From the NCBI GenBank assembly GCA_002441205.1, contig DJVN01000166.1, positions 1-13,143 of the forward strand: a stretch of 13,143 nt of DNA. The letters are read 5' to 3'. Shown in pieces: positions 1 through 5,847 of the stretch. Position numbers and translations under genes: made by a program. The first letter of the stretch is position 1. Each line of letters opens with the position of its first letter. The DNA is from Syntrophaceae bacterium UBA6255. Lineage in GTDB: Bacteria > Desulfobacterota > Syntrophia > Syntrophales > Smithellaceae. The notes under the pieces were generated by a model. It was not told the DNA's origin, ran no database searches, and worked only from the letters and a program-made list of their open reading frames with translations.

Positions 1-256
1 TCATCTTCTGGGTATCCTGGTTTACCGTCATCTGATTCCCGGATGTGGCAATGCTGCCTTGGCCCGAGGTTATTTGGCCTTCCGTAGGCAAGGCGCCGGG
101 ATCCACGGCCGATACCGTTCCCGACATCGACAAAAACGCCGCCAGGGTAATGGCTCCGAATATGGCTGACGGGCCGCTCCCGTGGGATGTCTTCTCGTCA
201 ACGAGAATCCACCTTTCTTTGATTTTCGACCAGATGCGCTGATATACCTTGTTCAT
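1..256 (-). CDS. TpsA-type filamentous haemagglutinin exoprotein, N-terminal fragment (cut by window edge)
   Basis: Reading the minus strand from the ATG at 256 gives 85 open codons running off the left edge. The product starts MNKVYQRIWSKIKERWILVD, an extended signal peptide region of the kind found on large type V exoproteins. A hydrophobic signal core (AIFGAITLAAFLSMSGTVSA) follows, then ALPTEGQITSGQGSIATSGN, the start of the TPS (haemagglutination activity) domain. In known systems this domain is recognised in the periplasm by the partner TpsB, and the protein is threaded to the cell surface as a beta-helix. The start is supported by AAGGGAG about eight bases upstream. It is the third gene of a minus-strand operon with the transporter at 1144-2850 and a SapC-family gene at 320-1096. 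The rest of the protein, and so its activity (adhesin, haemolysin or contact-dependent toxin), lies outside the window. Confidence 0.88.
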   Translation of the reverse strand, partial: MNKVYQRIWSKIKERWILVDEKTSHGSGPSAIFGAITLAAFLSMSGTVSAVDPGALPTEGQITSGQGSIATSGNQMTVNQDTQKM

Positions 257-319
257 GCTACAACTCCCTTATGGTTGCCGGGTTTTCTAAATCACCCTTC
301 TTGAATTTACGGCCTTCTT

Positions 320-1096
320 CTATTGTATAATGTTTTTTGTTTCTTCTTTTTCCTCTGCTTCGCACTTTTCCTTGAGCGCCGCCTTGCGATCAATCAAAAC
401 ACCGAAATTACGCAACGACATCAGATGCGCCTGAATCATTGCCAGTTGGCCGCTGCGATACAGTTTAACGATTTCATCGTCGGGCAGTTGGGATATTTTC
501 TGCTCGTCCACCACCAGCATGCCTTTGAGCGGATAACTGCGTCCATCCTTCATCGTGGCCTGCGCGTCAATCTGCCTGAGCATCTTCGATTCCAGAAGCC
601 GGGCGCACAACAATCCCGTCTTTTTCATCTGGACATAGTAATCCTGTAGAAAGGACTGGATTTCCTGCATTTTGGCGGTCGGTTCGCCCCCTTCAAAAAG
701 GGGAACGCCGCCTTTCAGATTAAATCCGTCAAAAGCCTCGTCGTAACAGATGATCATTTTGCCGTCGGCCGCATCAGTGGTGATAAAAGGATAACGCCTG
801 ATGTACGCCGGAATGTAATGACCGGTCCAGACGCCTTCTTCATTGACAAAAAGGTTTTCTTCCTTCTCCAGACCTAAAAGAGCCACCGGAAGAATTCTTT
901 TATCCACGGTGGCGGTGAAGATAATCGGAAATTGACGGCCGGCATCAAAAAATTCCACGCCGGCCAAAAGGACAAATTGAGTGGAGGCGGCAAACTTAAA
1001 ACCGCTGGGACTTGCGCTAATGGTCATCCCGGCCTGCGTCTCCTTGTTGAGAGGAACAGGGTTTTTATAAAACATCGGCAAATTCTGTGATTCCAT
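320..1096 (-). CDS. SapC family protein
   Basis: This 258-residue protein has the features of the SapC family (Pfam PF07277). Near the N-terminus it has MFYKNPVPLNKETQAG, followed by FKFAASTQFVLLAGVEFFDA with the conserved pattern of a Phe-Ala-Ala-x-Thr strand and a Val-Glu-Phe turn, then a central region around LKGGVPLFEGGEPT. The length is typical. The family is named after a Campylobacter fetus S-layer locus protein; its biochemical role is not known to me. There is no obvious signal peptide or membrane segment, so it may be cytoplasmic, and the C-terminus is Lys/Glu-rich. A Shine-Dalgarno-like AAGGTGGAG lies just before the ATG. The gene is 47 bp downstream of tpsB and 63 bp upstream of tpsA, so it is probably cotranscribed with them and may help make, cap or anchor the exoprotein; that role is inference. 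Confidence 0.8.
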   Translation of the reverse strand: MESQNLPMFYKNPVPLNKETQAGMTISASPSGFKFAASTQFVLLAGVEFFDAGRQFPIIFTATVDKRILPVALLGLEKEENLFVNEEGVWTGHYIPAYIRRYPFITTDAADGKMIICYDEAFDGFNLKGGVPLFEGGEPTAKMQEIQSFLQDYYVQMKKTGLLCARLLESKMLRQIDAQATMKDGRSYPLKGMLVVDEQKISQLPDDEIVKLYRSGQLAMIQAHLMSLRNFGVLIDRKAALKEKCEAEEKEETKNIIQ

Positions 1097-1143
1097 TCTC
1101 CACCTTGCTGTTATATCAAGAAAACGTTGTTTGAATCAGATCA

Positions 1144-2850
1144 CTAAAAATACAACGCCGCCTGCACCCAGAAACGATATTTATCATCTCTTCCGTCGGC
1201 ATTGTCGTCGCCCGTGTCTCTGCCGGGATTGTGGTCTATAACGTGCGCCCAGCAGCCCTTGATGCTGAGAAGCTGTTTGTAAGCATAGAAGATACCCGCT
1301 CCGTAACCCTGCAGCCAGTAACGGTTTTTTTCGGTGGCGGTATTGATGGAATTCGTCCACGGATCGTGATGCAGCCTGATATGACCGGCATCATAAAAAC
1401 CATTGAACTGAAGCATTCCCCAATGGGTGGGAATGGGCAAGTCGTAACGCAGGTCAACATTAAAGAGATGCCCTTCATCACCGGGGGCTTCACCCACCGG
1501 ATAAGCCCTGACGCCGTTGGGACCGCCCAGAATGAATTTTTCGCTGGAGTCGAGATTGTCCAACGACAACTGACCGGCGTAGGAAAGATTGATGGCAACC
1601 CGGTTGAGCAAACGCTGTAAACGCGCCACGCCAAAATTAAAGTGGGTATAGGTGCCTTCAACGTCGGTGATGCCGATATTGGCAATCTCTTCATCCATGT
1701 CACCTAAAGTGACTCCGGCGTTGAATTTGGTATAACCGCCACCCAGAAGGGTATCGTATTCGTCGCCCTGGAAATTCAAGATGCCGCTGTTGAGCACACG
1801 GTCACGGATTTCTACATCTAGGGCTTCGTCAATCATTTTTTTGTATTCATAAAAGAGACTGGCCGATAAATTCAATTTTCGGCTGCGCAGGATGGGATAG
1901 CTCAAGCCCGCGTTTAACACAGTGCTCCAACCATCCATGTCCAGTTCAGACAAATTTTCTTTCAACTCATAGGCCATACCGGTGTAGGACATGTGCCCTT
2001 TGACGCCGCCGGGAATAAGCGGGAAATCATAGGCAACTCTTCCCTGGATAATTCCCTCTGCCCCGGTCGCCATTCCGGTCAACTGGTCTCCGTAACTTAA
2101 GGGATCATTGACGCTCAACATCACGTTACCCCGCCAGTCGCCGGTGTAGTGGTTGCCGTAATTATCGCCCCAGAGGGCGCCGGAAAAAAGCGGACCCTCG
2201 TTCACATTAATCTGAACGGCCGTACTGCCGCTGGCAGCTCCGGGCGCCAGTGAAGCATGAGCGTTAATACCGGGAAGATCATTCATCAGAAGAACCGCTC
2301 TCTCCAGCTTCTTTTCGCTGAGCGGCTGTCCGGGGGTTACGGCTTTCTCACCGATGTAACGAAGAAATCCTTCGTTGATTCTGGCGCCGGAGGATCGCTT
2401 AATTAACACGCTGCCGTCACTGGTTCCCTGAATGATGGCAATCTCGATGATACCGGAGGTAACGTCCTGCTTGGGCAGATAAGCACGGGCGAGAAACCAG
2501 CCTTTGTCCTTCAGGTAAAGGGTAACCTTGGTCACCTGCTCCTGCAATTCGTTGAAGCTGAGATTTTTGCCGATGGCACCGGATACCAATGCCTGGAGAT
2601 CACTTTCCTGCACCAGTCCCTCATATCCCGTAAATTTGAAACCTTTTACGTTTACGCTTACGCCGGTATCAGCCATCGGAGCTCGTTGTTTTTCAGCTTC
2701 CGGCTGGGAGGTTTTGCCAGGCAGCTGCCGCTGAGGCTGCTGTTCACGCATCAGCTGTCCGGCATCCGGCGGAGCCGCCCATACTACGGAAATAGCAAAC
2801 AGCGTCAATATTGCGGTTAGATAAAATGTCTTTTGAAGAATCTCTCTCAT
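1144..2850 (-). CDS. TpsB two-partner secretion outer-membrane transporter (ShlB/FhaC/HecB family)
   Basis: This 568-residue outer-membrane protein of the Omp85 superfamily would export the TpsA partner starting at 256. Residues 1-25 form a signal peptide (core LTAILTLFAISVVWA). The mature start PPDAGQLMREQQ resembles the plug helix of FhaC and is followed by a Gln/Pro-rich linker. The first POTRA domain spans about 65-141 (VNVKGFKFTGYEGLV to IIEIAIIQG), and a second about 146-220. The rest is a 16-strand-type beta-barrel. The loop-6 signature is present at about 441-460 (LGGPNGVRAYPVGEAPGDEG, with VRAY in place of VRGY). The protein ends in aromatic Tyr-Phe, as expected for a barrel recognised by the Bam machinery. 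The start is supported by GAGGGGG eight bases upstream. It heads the minus-strand operon with the SapC-family gene and tpsA. I saw no clear promoter between 2851 and 2945. Confidence 0.93.
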   Translation of the reverse strand: MREILQKTFYLTAILTLFAISVVWAAPPDAGQLMREQQPQRQLPGKTSQPEAEKQRAPMADTGVSVNVKGFKFTGYEGLVQESDLQALVSGAIGKNLSFNELQEQVTKVTLYLKDKGWFLARAYLPKQDVTSGIIEIAIIQGTSDGSVLIKRSSGARINEGFLRYIGEKAVTPGQPLSEKKLERAVLLMNDLPGINAHASLAPGAASGSTAVQINVNEGPLFSGALWGDNYGNHYTGDWRGNVMLSVNDPLSYGDQLTGMATGAEGIIQGRVAYDFPLIPGGVKGHMSYTGMAYELKENLSELDMDGWSTVLNAGLSYPILRSRKLNLSASLFYEYKKMIDEALDVEIRDRVLNSGILNFQGDEYDTLLGGGYTKFNAGVTLGDMDEEIANIGITDVEGTYTHFNFGVARLQRLLNRVAINLSYAGQLSLDNLDSSEKFILGGPNGVRAYPVGEAPGDEGHLFNVDLRYDLPIPTHWGMLQFNGFYDAGHIRLHHDPWTNSINTATEKNRYWLQGYGAGIFYAYKQLLSIKGCWAHVIDHNPGRDTGDDNADGRDDKYRFWVQAALYF

Positions 2851-3212
2851 CTGCTGTACCCCCTCATCATGCTGGTTTATTGGCCGTTACTGCTTCAATG
2901 TTTGCTGATCCCTATATAGTCAATCAAAATTTTAAAACCGCAGGACAAACAATCTTCCCGGACCGAGGTAGAACACAGAAACGTAACTCTTTCATTAAAG
3001 TCAGAAAAAATCCTGTTTGAAATTATGAAAATATGTTTATCGACGTTGGTTTTTTCTAAAACATCTGGCGTTATTTTGCAAGAAATTTTTAGAAAATTTT
3101 ACATAAAAAATATGCCGGAAATTTTATCGGAATTCAGGATTAGATTATGGCGTCCAAGCCCTGATCAGCCCGTTGGATTTCTTTGATTGATGCATCATTT
3201 AAAAGACCTGAA

Positions 3213-3229
3213 CAAGCAATAAGTGCTTG
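3213..3229. repeat. Inverted repeat overlapping a -35 element, possible operator
   Basis: CAAGCA-ATAAG-TGCTTG is a perfect 6-bp inverted repeat with a 5-bp spacer. Its right arm overlaps the proposed -35 hexamer of the TPR gene, a position where a dimeric repressor could act. The symmetry is seen directly; operator function is inference. Confidence 0.35.
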
Positions 3230-3256
3230 CTCATTTCATTTTTTATTGATTATAAT
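3227..3256 (+). promoter_or_regulatory. Candidate sigma-70-type promoter for the exported TPR gene
   Basis: A perfect TATAAT lies at 3251-3256, preceded after 18 bp by TTGCTC at 3227-3232. Transcription would begin near 3263, about 20 bp before the ATG at 3285. This leader is short but leaves room for the GGGGG ribosome-binding run at 3276-3280. Confidence 0.5.
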
Positions 3257-3284
3257 ACGTTATGCCTATGTGAATGGGGGCTTC

Positions 3285-3911
3285 ATGCGCAAGATAACCA
3301 TTGTTTTTTTAATGATTTTTACCCTTTTTCCCGTCAGGGCGATGAGCGAGACAGCGGATGATTGGTTGATGAAGGCCAAAGAGTTATCGGACGGACAAAA
3401 GTATACCGATCCGCTAAAGGCTGTCGAATATCTAAACAACGCCCTTAAGCTTCGGCCCCGTGATGCCGAGGCCTATTACAACAGAGGCGTTGCTTACGAC
3501 AATCTCGGTCAGTATAAGAACGCGATCAAGGATTATAATCAGGCTATCTCACTAAACCCGGATTTTGCCGAGGCTTACAGCAACAGGGGAACGATTAATA
3601 ACACCACAGGGAAGTATCAGCGGGCGATTGAAGATTTTAGCGAAGCTATTCGCCTGAATCCCGATGATGCGGAAGCTTTTTTAGGTCGTGGTTTCGCCTA
3701 CGATAAACTCGGTCATTACCAGCACGCGATCGGGAACTACAGCCAGGCGATCGGGATAAAACCGGATTATGCCAAAGCTTTCCACAATAGAGGAGTTGTC
3801 TATTTTTCGCAGAATAATAATAAATATGGATGTTATGACGCGCAAAAGGCCTGCCTGCTGGGAAACTGTAAATTATTAAAAACGGCTAAAGATAAGGGTA
3901 TTTGCCGTTGA
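3285..3911 (+). CDS. Exported TPR repeat protein with Cys-rich C-terminal tail
   Basis: The product is 208 residues. I chose the ATG at 3285, not the upstream one at 3183, because it opens a clean signal peptide (MRKITIVFLMIFTLFPVRA), lies downstream of a TATAAT box, and has a GGGGG run four bases before it. About four TPR units follow from roughly residue 25 to 165, with consensus positions visible in repeats such as AYYNRGVAYDNLGQY and AEAFLGRGFAYDKLGHY. The tail contains four cysteines (GCYDAQKAC, LGNC, GIC), a pattern I recognise from other small TPR proteins. The tail could form disulphides in the periplasm. TPR domains are protein-protein scaffolds; the partner is unknown. It stands alone between the two-partner secretion operon and the pilus cluster, so no functional link can be claimed. 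Confidence 0.8.
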   Translation: MRKITIVFLMIFTLFPVRAMSETADDWLMKAKELSDGQKYTDPLKAVEYLNNALKLRPRDAEAYYNRGVAYDNLGQYKNAIKDYNQAISLNPDFAEAYSNRGTINNTTGKYQRAIEDFSEAIRLNPDDAEAFLGRGFAYDKLGHYQHAIGNYSQAIGIKPDYAKAFHNRGVVYFSQNNNKYGCYDAQKACLLGNCKLLKTAKDKGICR

Positions 3912-4012
3912 ATGACTGATTAACCGCTCGCTTTGCCGCCGTTACATTTTATTGTTTTGTTTATTCCTCAACCCGCTTTTTCTTCTTTAAATGTATAATT
4001 CTAGTTTTAAAA

Positions 4013-4026
4013 TTTTCATATGAAAA
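4013..4026. repeat. 14-bp perfect palindrome TTTTCATATGAAAA
   Basis: The sequence equals its own reverse complement over 14 bp. Its core CATATGAA recurs in the same orientation at 4058-4065, 41 bp downstream. It could be a binding site for a dimeric regulator, but in AT-rich DNA chance symmetry is a fair alternative. Confidence 0.35.
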
Positions 4027-4090
4027 GCGATTACCTGTCTAGCTTATTTTATCATAACATATGAATAATAATTGGTGTTATAAAATGAAT

Positions 4091-4160
4091 GAATATTAAT
4101 GAATATTAAAGAATATTAATGAATATTATGCTATATTTATGTACATTAAAAAATATTTCT
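4091..4160. repeat. Seven helically phased 10-bp AT-rich repeats
   Basis: Four near-identical units of GAATATTAAT start at 4091, 4101, 4111 and 4121. Three degenerate units continue in the same 10-bp register at 4131 (CTATATTTAT), 4141 (GTACATTAAA) and 4151 (AAATATTTCT). Positions 3, 5, 6 and 7 of the unit (A, A, T, T) are invariant in all seven. The array ends exactly where TTGACA begins at 4160. Ten-base spacing puts each AATATT on the same face of the helix, which suggests intrinsic curvature, an UP-like element or cooperative protein binding. Confidence 0.7.
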
Positions 4161-4191
4161 TGACATTTATTTAAAATTAGTGCCTTATAAC
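4160..4191 (+). promoter_or_regulatory. Candidate promoter for the XRE regulator and perhaps the pilus cluster
   Basis: A perfect TTGACA occupies 4160-4165. The best -10 candidates are CTTATA or TTATAA (18-19 bp spacing) or TATAAC at 4186-4191 (20 bp), so the spacing is longer than ideal, as in promoters that need an activator or a DNA twist. The phased AT-rich array lies directly upstream. The ATG of the regulator is at 4217. Confidence 0.5.
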
Positions 4192-4216
4192 AACCAAGTG
4201 AGGTGTCGCTTTATCT

Positions 4217-4414
4217 ATGACAGGTAATATAAAGAAAAATCAGGTAAAAAAATTTCGCGAGACAATCCCGTTAAGTATATCCGAATTGGCCAGGAAAGCA
4301 GGGCTAACCCCCCAAACAATCTCCAAAATGGAAAAAGGATTATCTACGAGAAAAAATTCAGAGCTGAAAGTAGCTAAAGCGTTACAAAAATCACATGAAG
4401 AAGTATTCCCGTGA
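4217..4414 (+). CDS. Small Cro/C1-type (XRE family) helix-turn-helix regulator
   Basis: A 65-residue protein made of little more than one helix-turn-helix domain. LSISELARKAGLTPQTISKM (about residues 18-37) contains both helices, with the usual Ala-x-x-Ala-Gly-turn and the Gln-Thr-Ile-Ser recognition helix. EKGLSTRKNSELKVAKALQK and VFP complete a Cro/C1 fold. There is no effector or dimerisation domain beyond this. A GTGAGGTG Shine-Dalgarno stretch lies about 11 bases before the ATG. The very AT-rich, repeat-bearing region upstream makes autoregulation likely. The next gene, the FtsB-like one, begins 56 bp downstream on the same strand with no visible terminator between, so the regulator may head the pilus transcript. 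Targets are unknown. Confidence 0.85.
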   Translation: MTGNIKKNQVKKFRETIPLSISELARKAGLTPQTISKMEKGLSTRKNSELKVAKALQKSHEEVFP

Positions 4415-4470
4415 TTAAGGCGGATTGTTTTTTTAGCTCACTTGTTCTTATAAAGAAAGATCGAGTCTAA

Positions 4471-4740
4471 ATGAAGATTGTAGGCAGATTGTTAATTTTG
4501 TTCTTGTTGTTCATGTCTCTTTTGATAACGTTTGGTAACCGGGGGGCTGTTGATAACTATTTAATGACTAAAAAGCTTGACAAATTAAAAGCGCAGAATA
4601 GAGGAATAACAACGGAAAATAACGAATTAAAAAATAAAATTATGTTATTGCGCAACAACATCAATTACATAGAGATGATAGCCAGAAATGAACTGGGAAT
4701 GGTTAAAAAAGGAGATATTGTCTACCGCTGGGCTAAATAA
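4471..4740 (+). CDS. FtsB/DivIC-like septum formation initiator family protein
   Basis: An 89-residue bitopic membrane protein. A single membrane segment lies at about 5-22 (GRLLILFLLFMSLLITFG). A coiled coil follows at about 28-65 (Asp/Lys/Leu heptads through LKAQNRGITTENNELKNKI), then the family signature at 67-82, IEMIARNELGMVKKGD, and IVYRW. This closely matches the Ile-Glu-x-x-Ala-Arg-x-Glu-Leu and Pro/Lys-Gly-Glu pattern of FtsB and DivIC, which join FtsL and FtsQ in the division complex and pass the activation signal to septal wall synthesis. It lies only 24 bp before pilM and reads the same way, so cotranscription is likely. It could serve normal division or have been recruited to the pilus machine; family membership is firm, but the job in this operon is not. 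Ribosome binding is weak (GAG at about ten bases). Confidence 0.82.
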   Translation: MKIVGRLLILFLLFMSLLITFGNRGAVDNYLMTKKLDKLKAQNRGITTENNELKNKIMLLRNNINYIEMIARNELGMVKKGDIVYRWAK

Positions 4741-4764
4741 CAACATCAAATTTATGGTGCGTTC

Positions 4765-5847
4765 ATGCTGGATTTAAAAGAAATGTTTTCGGGGAAAAAG
4801 AAGCTTGTCGGCCTGGATATCGGCTCAAGTTCTATAAAATTAGCCGAGGTGATAAGCAACCCCAAGGGACATTATCTTAATCGCTTCTGTGAAGTTCCCC
4901 TTCCCAAAGGTGTCATTATTGACGGCATTTTAGCTGACGCCAGTGGTTTGTCTTCAAAAATCAAGGAAATATTCAAAGTTGCCAAATGCGCCAACAGAGG
5001 AATTGTAACATGCCTGGCGGGAAATTCCGTTATTATCAAAAAAGTTACACTGGAACAAATGAACGAAGCCGAATTGCGCGATTTGATCCGTGATGAAGCG
5101 GGCAAGTACTTGCCTTTTGATAATATGGATGATGTGAATTATGATTTTCAAATCCTGGGTGAAAATAATTACAATCCCAGTCAGATGGATATTATCATTG
5201 TCGCCGCTAAAAAAGAAATCGTCAACAGCTTCCTGGAAGCGGCAACTGCCGCCGGTCAAAATGTCGAAATTATAGATGTCGCTCCATTTGTCCTGGAAAC
5301 ATTGTATGGAACAAACTATGAATTTGATAATGAGGAAACCGCTGTATTGATTAATATAGGAGCCAGTACGACAGGCATTAATGTCGTAAAAGGCGGGATA
5401 TCCGTATTTACCAGAGATTTTGCTCTGGCCGGCAATTCCATCACGGAAGCCATTCAGGAAAAATATAAAGTAACCTTTGAAGAGGCGGAAAAACTAAAGG
5501 TAGATGGAATGCCCAACGGCACAGAAGGAGAAAACACGGATTTAAAAAACACCATCCTTGAATTTGCCCAGCCAATCTGCATGGAGATTGAAAGATCAAT
5601 CGATTATTTCCGCTCAACCTTTGGCGGAGAAGATATCAAGCAAGTATTACTTGCTGGAGGATCGGCCAGAATTTTCAATTTGACAAAACATTTATCGGAA
5701 ATGCTCAATGTCAAAACTGAATTGATAGATCCCTTTTTAAAAATTAATTACAACAAAAAACGTATTGACGTAAAAAATCTGGAAAACATTAAACCGGTGG
5801 CTGCGACAGCAATAGGTCTGGGCTTGAGGAAAATAGGCGACAAATGA
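4765..5847 (+). CDS. pilM: Type IV pilus assembly protein PilM, actin-like ATPase
   Basis: A 360-residue cytoplasmic protein of the actin/FtsA-like fold. The phosphate-1 motif is KKLVGLDIGSSSIKLAE (about 12-28), the phosphate-2 strand is AVLINIGASTTGINVV (193-208), and the adenosine motif is VLLAGGSARIF (294-304). Other PilM landmarks include LRDLIRDEAGKYLPF (104-118), DVNYDFQILG and IIVAAKKE. PilM binds the cytoplasmic N-terminal tail of PilN and couples the PilNOP complex to the pilus motor. The start at 4765 has a poor ribosome-binding site; ATG at 4783 would remove six residues and also keep the fold. Its stop codon overlaps the pilN start (ATGA, 5844-5847), implying translational coupling. 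Length and motifs are all ordinary. Confidence 0.96.
   Translation: MLDLKEMFSGKKKLVGLDIGSSSIKLAEVISNPKGHYLNRFCEVPLPKGVIIDGILADASGLSSKIKEIFKVAKCANRGIVTCLAGNSVIIKKVTLEQMNEAELRDLIRDEAGKYLPFDNMDDVNYDFQILGENNYNPSQMDIIIVAAKKEIVNSFLEAATAAGQNVEIIDVAPFVLETLYGTNYEFDNEETAVLINIGASTTGINVVKGGISVFTRDFALAGNSITEAIQEKYKVTFEEAEKLKVDGMPNGTEGENTDLKNTILEFAQPICMEIERSIDYFRSTFGGEDIKQVLLAGGSARIFNLTKHLSEMLNVKTELIDPFLKINYNKKRIDVKNLENIKPVAATAIGLGLRKIGDK

Larger units (their letters stand above)
2851..3284. other. Divergent intergenic region between tpsB and TPR gene
   Basis: About 430 bp without a convincing gene. It must contain the tpsB promoter on the minus strand; a TATATA (2913-2918) is the only -10-like hexamer I see and it has no good -35 partner. 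The middle, about 3040-3130, is AT-rich with runs of A and T. The right end holds the promoter and inverted repeat listed separately. Confidence 0.5.
4072..4197. repeat. Inverted repeat pair flanking the phased array
   Basis: The left arm TTGGTGTTATAA (4072-4083) has reverse complement TTATAACACCAA. The right arm at 4185-4197 is TTATAACAACCAA, identical apart from one extra A. The arms lie about 100 bp apart on either side of the phased repeats, and the right arm overlaps the proposed -10 region. A paired operator or the ends of a small inserted element would both explain this. Confidence 0.45.
3912..4216. other. AT-rich intergenic control region upstream of the XRE regulator
   Basis: About 305 bp with no gene. 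The left end (3912-4000) is ordinary and shows no strong terminator hairpin for the TPR gene. The right two-thirds is very AT-rich and structured: a 14-bp palindrome at 4013-4026, a second CATATGAA at 4058-4065, a phased repeat array at 4091-4160, a flanking inverted pair (4072-4083 and 4185-4197) and a candidate promoter. Each is listed separately. Confidence 0.6.

Noticed and set aside
323..649. Plus-strand open frame of 108 codons
   Set aside because: It lies wholly antisense to the SapC-family gene and its product has no recognisable domain.
1231..1703. Open frames on both strands within the TpsB barrel region
   Set aside because: They are alternative frames of a gene with complete family signatures; compositions are unlike real proteins.
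3083..3099. AAATTTT-TAG-AAAATTT inverted repeat
   Set aside because: It is perfect over 7 bp but consists only of A and T in an A/T-run region, where such symmetry is expected by chance.
3183..3284. Upstream in-frame ATG giving a 242-residue version of the exported TPR protein
   Set aside because: The extra 34 residues span the TATAAT promoter box and would bury the signal peptide; the ATG at 3285 starts a clean signal sequence after a G-rich ribosome-binding run.
3920..3950. GC-richer patch (GCTCGCTTTGCCGCCG) considered as a cyclic-di-GMP riboswitch piece or terminator
   Set aside because: No GEMM-like helix set or hairpin could be traced on either strand; the GCAAAGCG match on the minus strand is isolated.
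4081..4160. The repeat array as a CRISPR array or replication iterons
   Set aside because: Units are 10 bp with no spacers, which excludes CRISPR; no rep or dnaA-type gene or DnaA boxes are nearby to support an origin.
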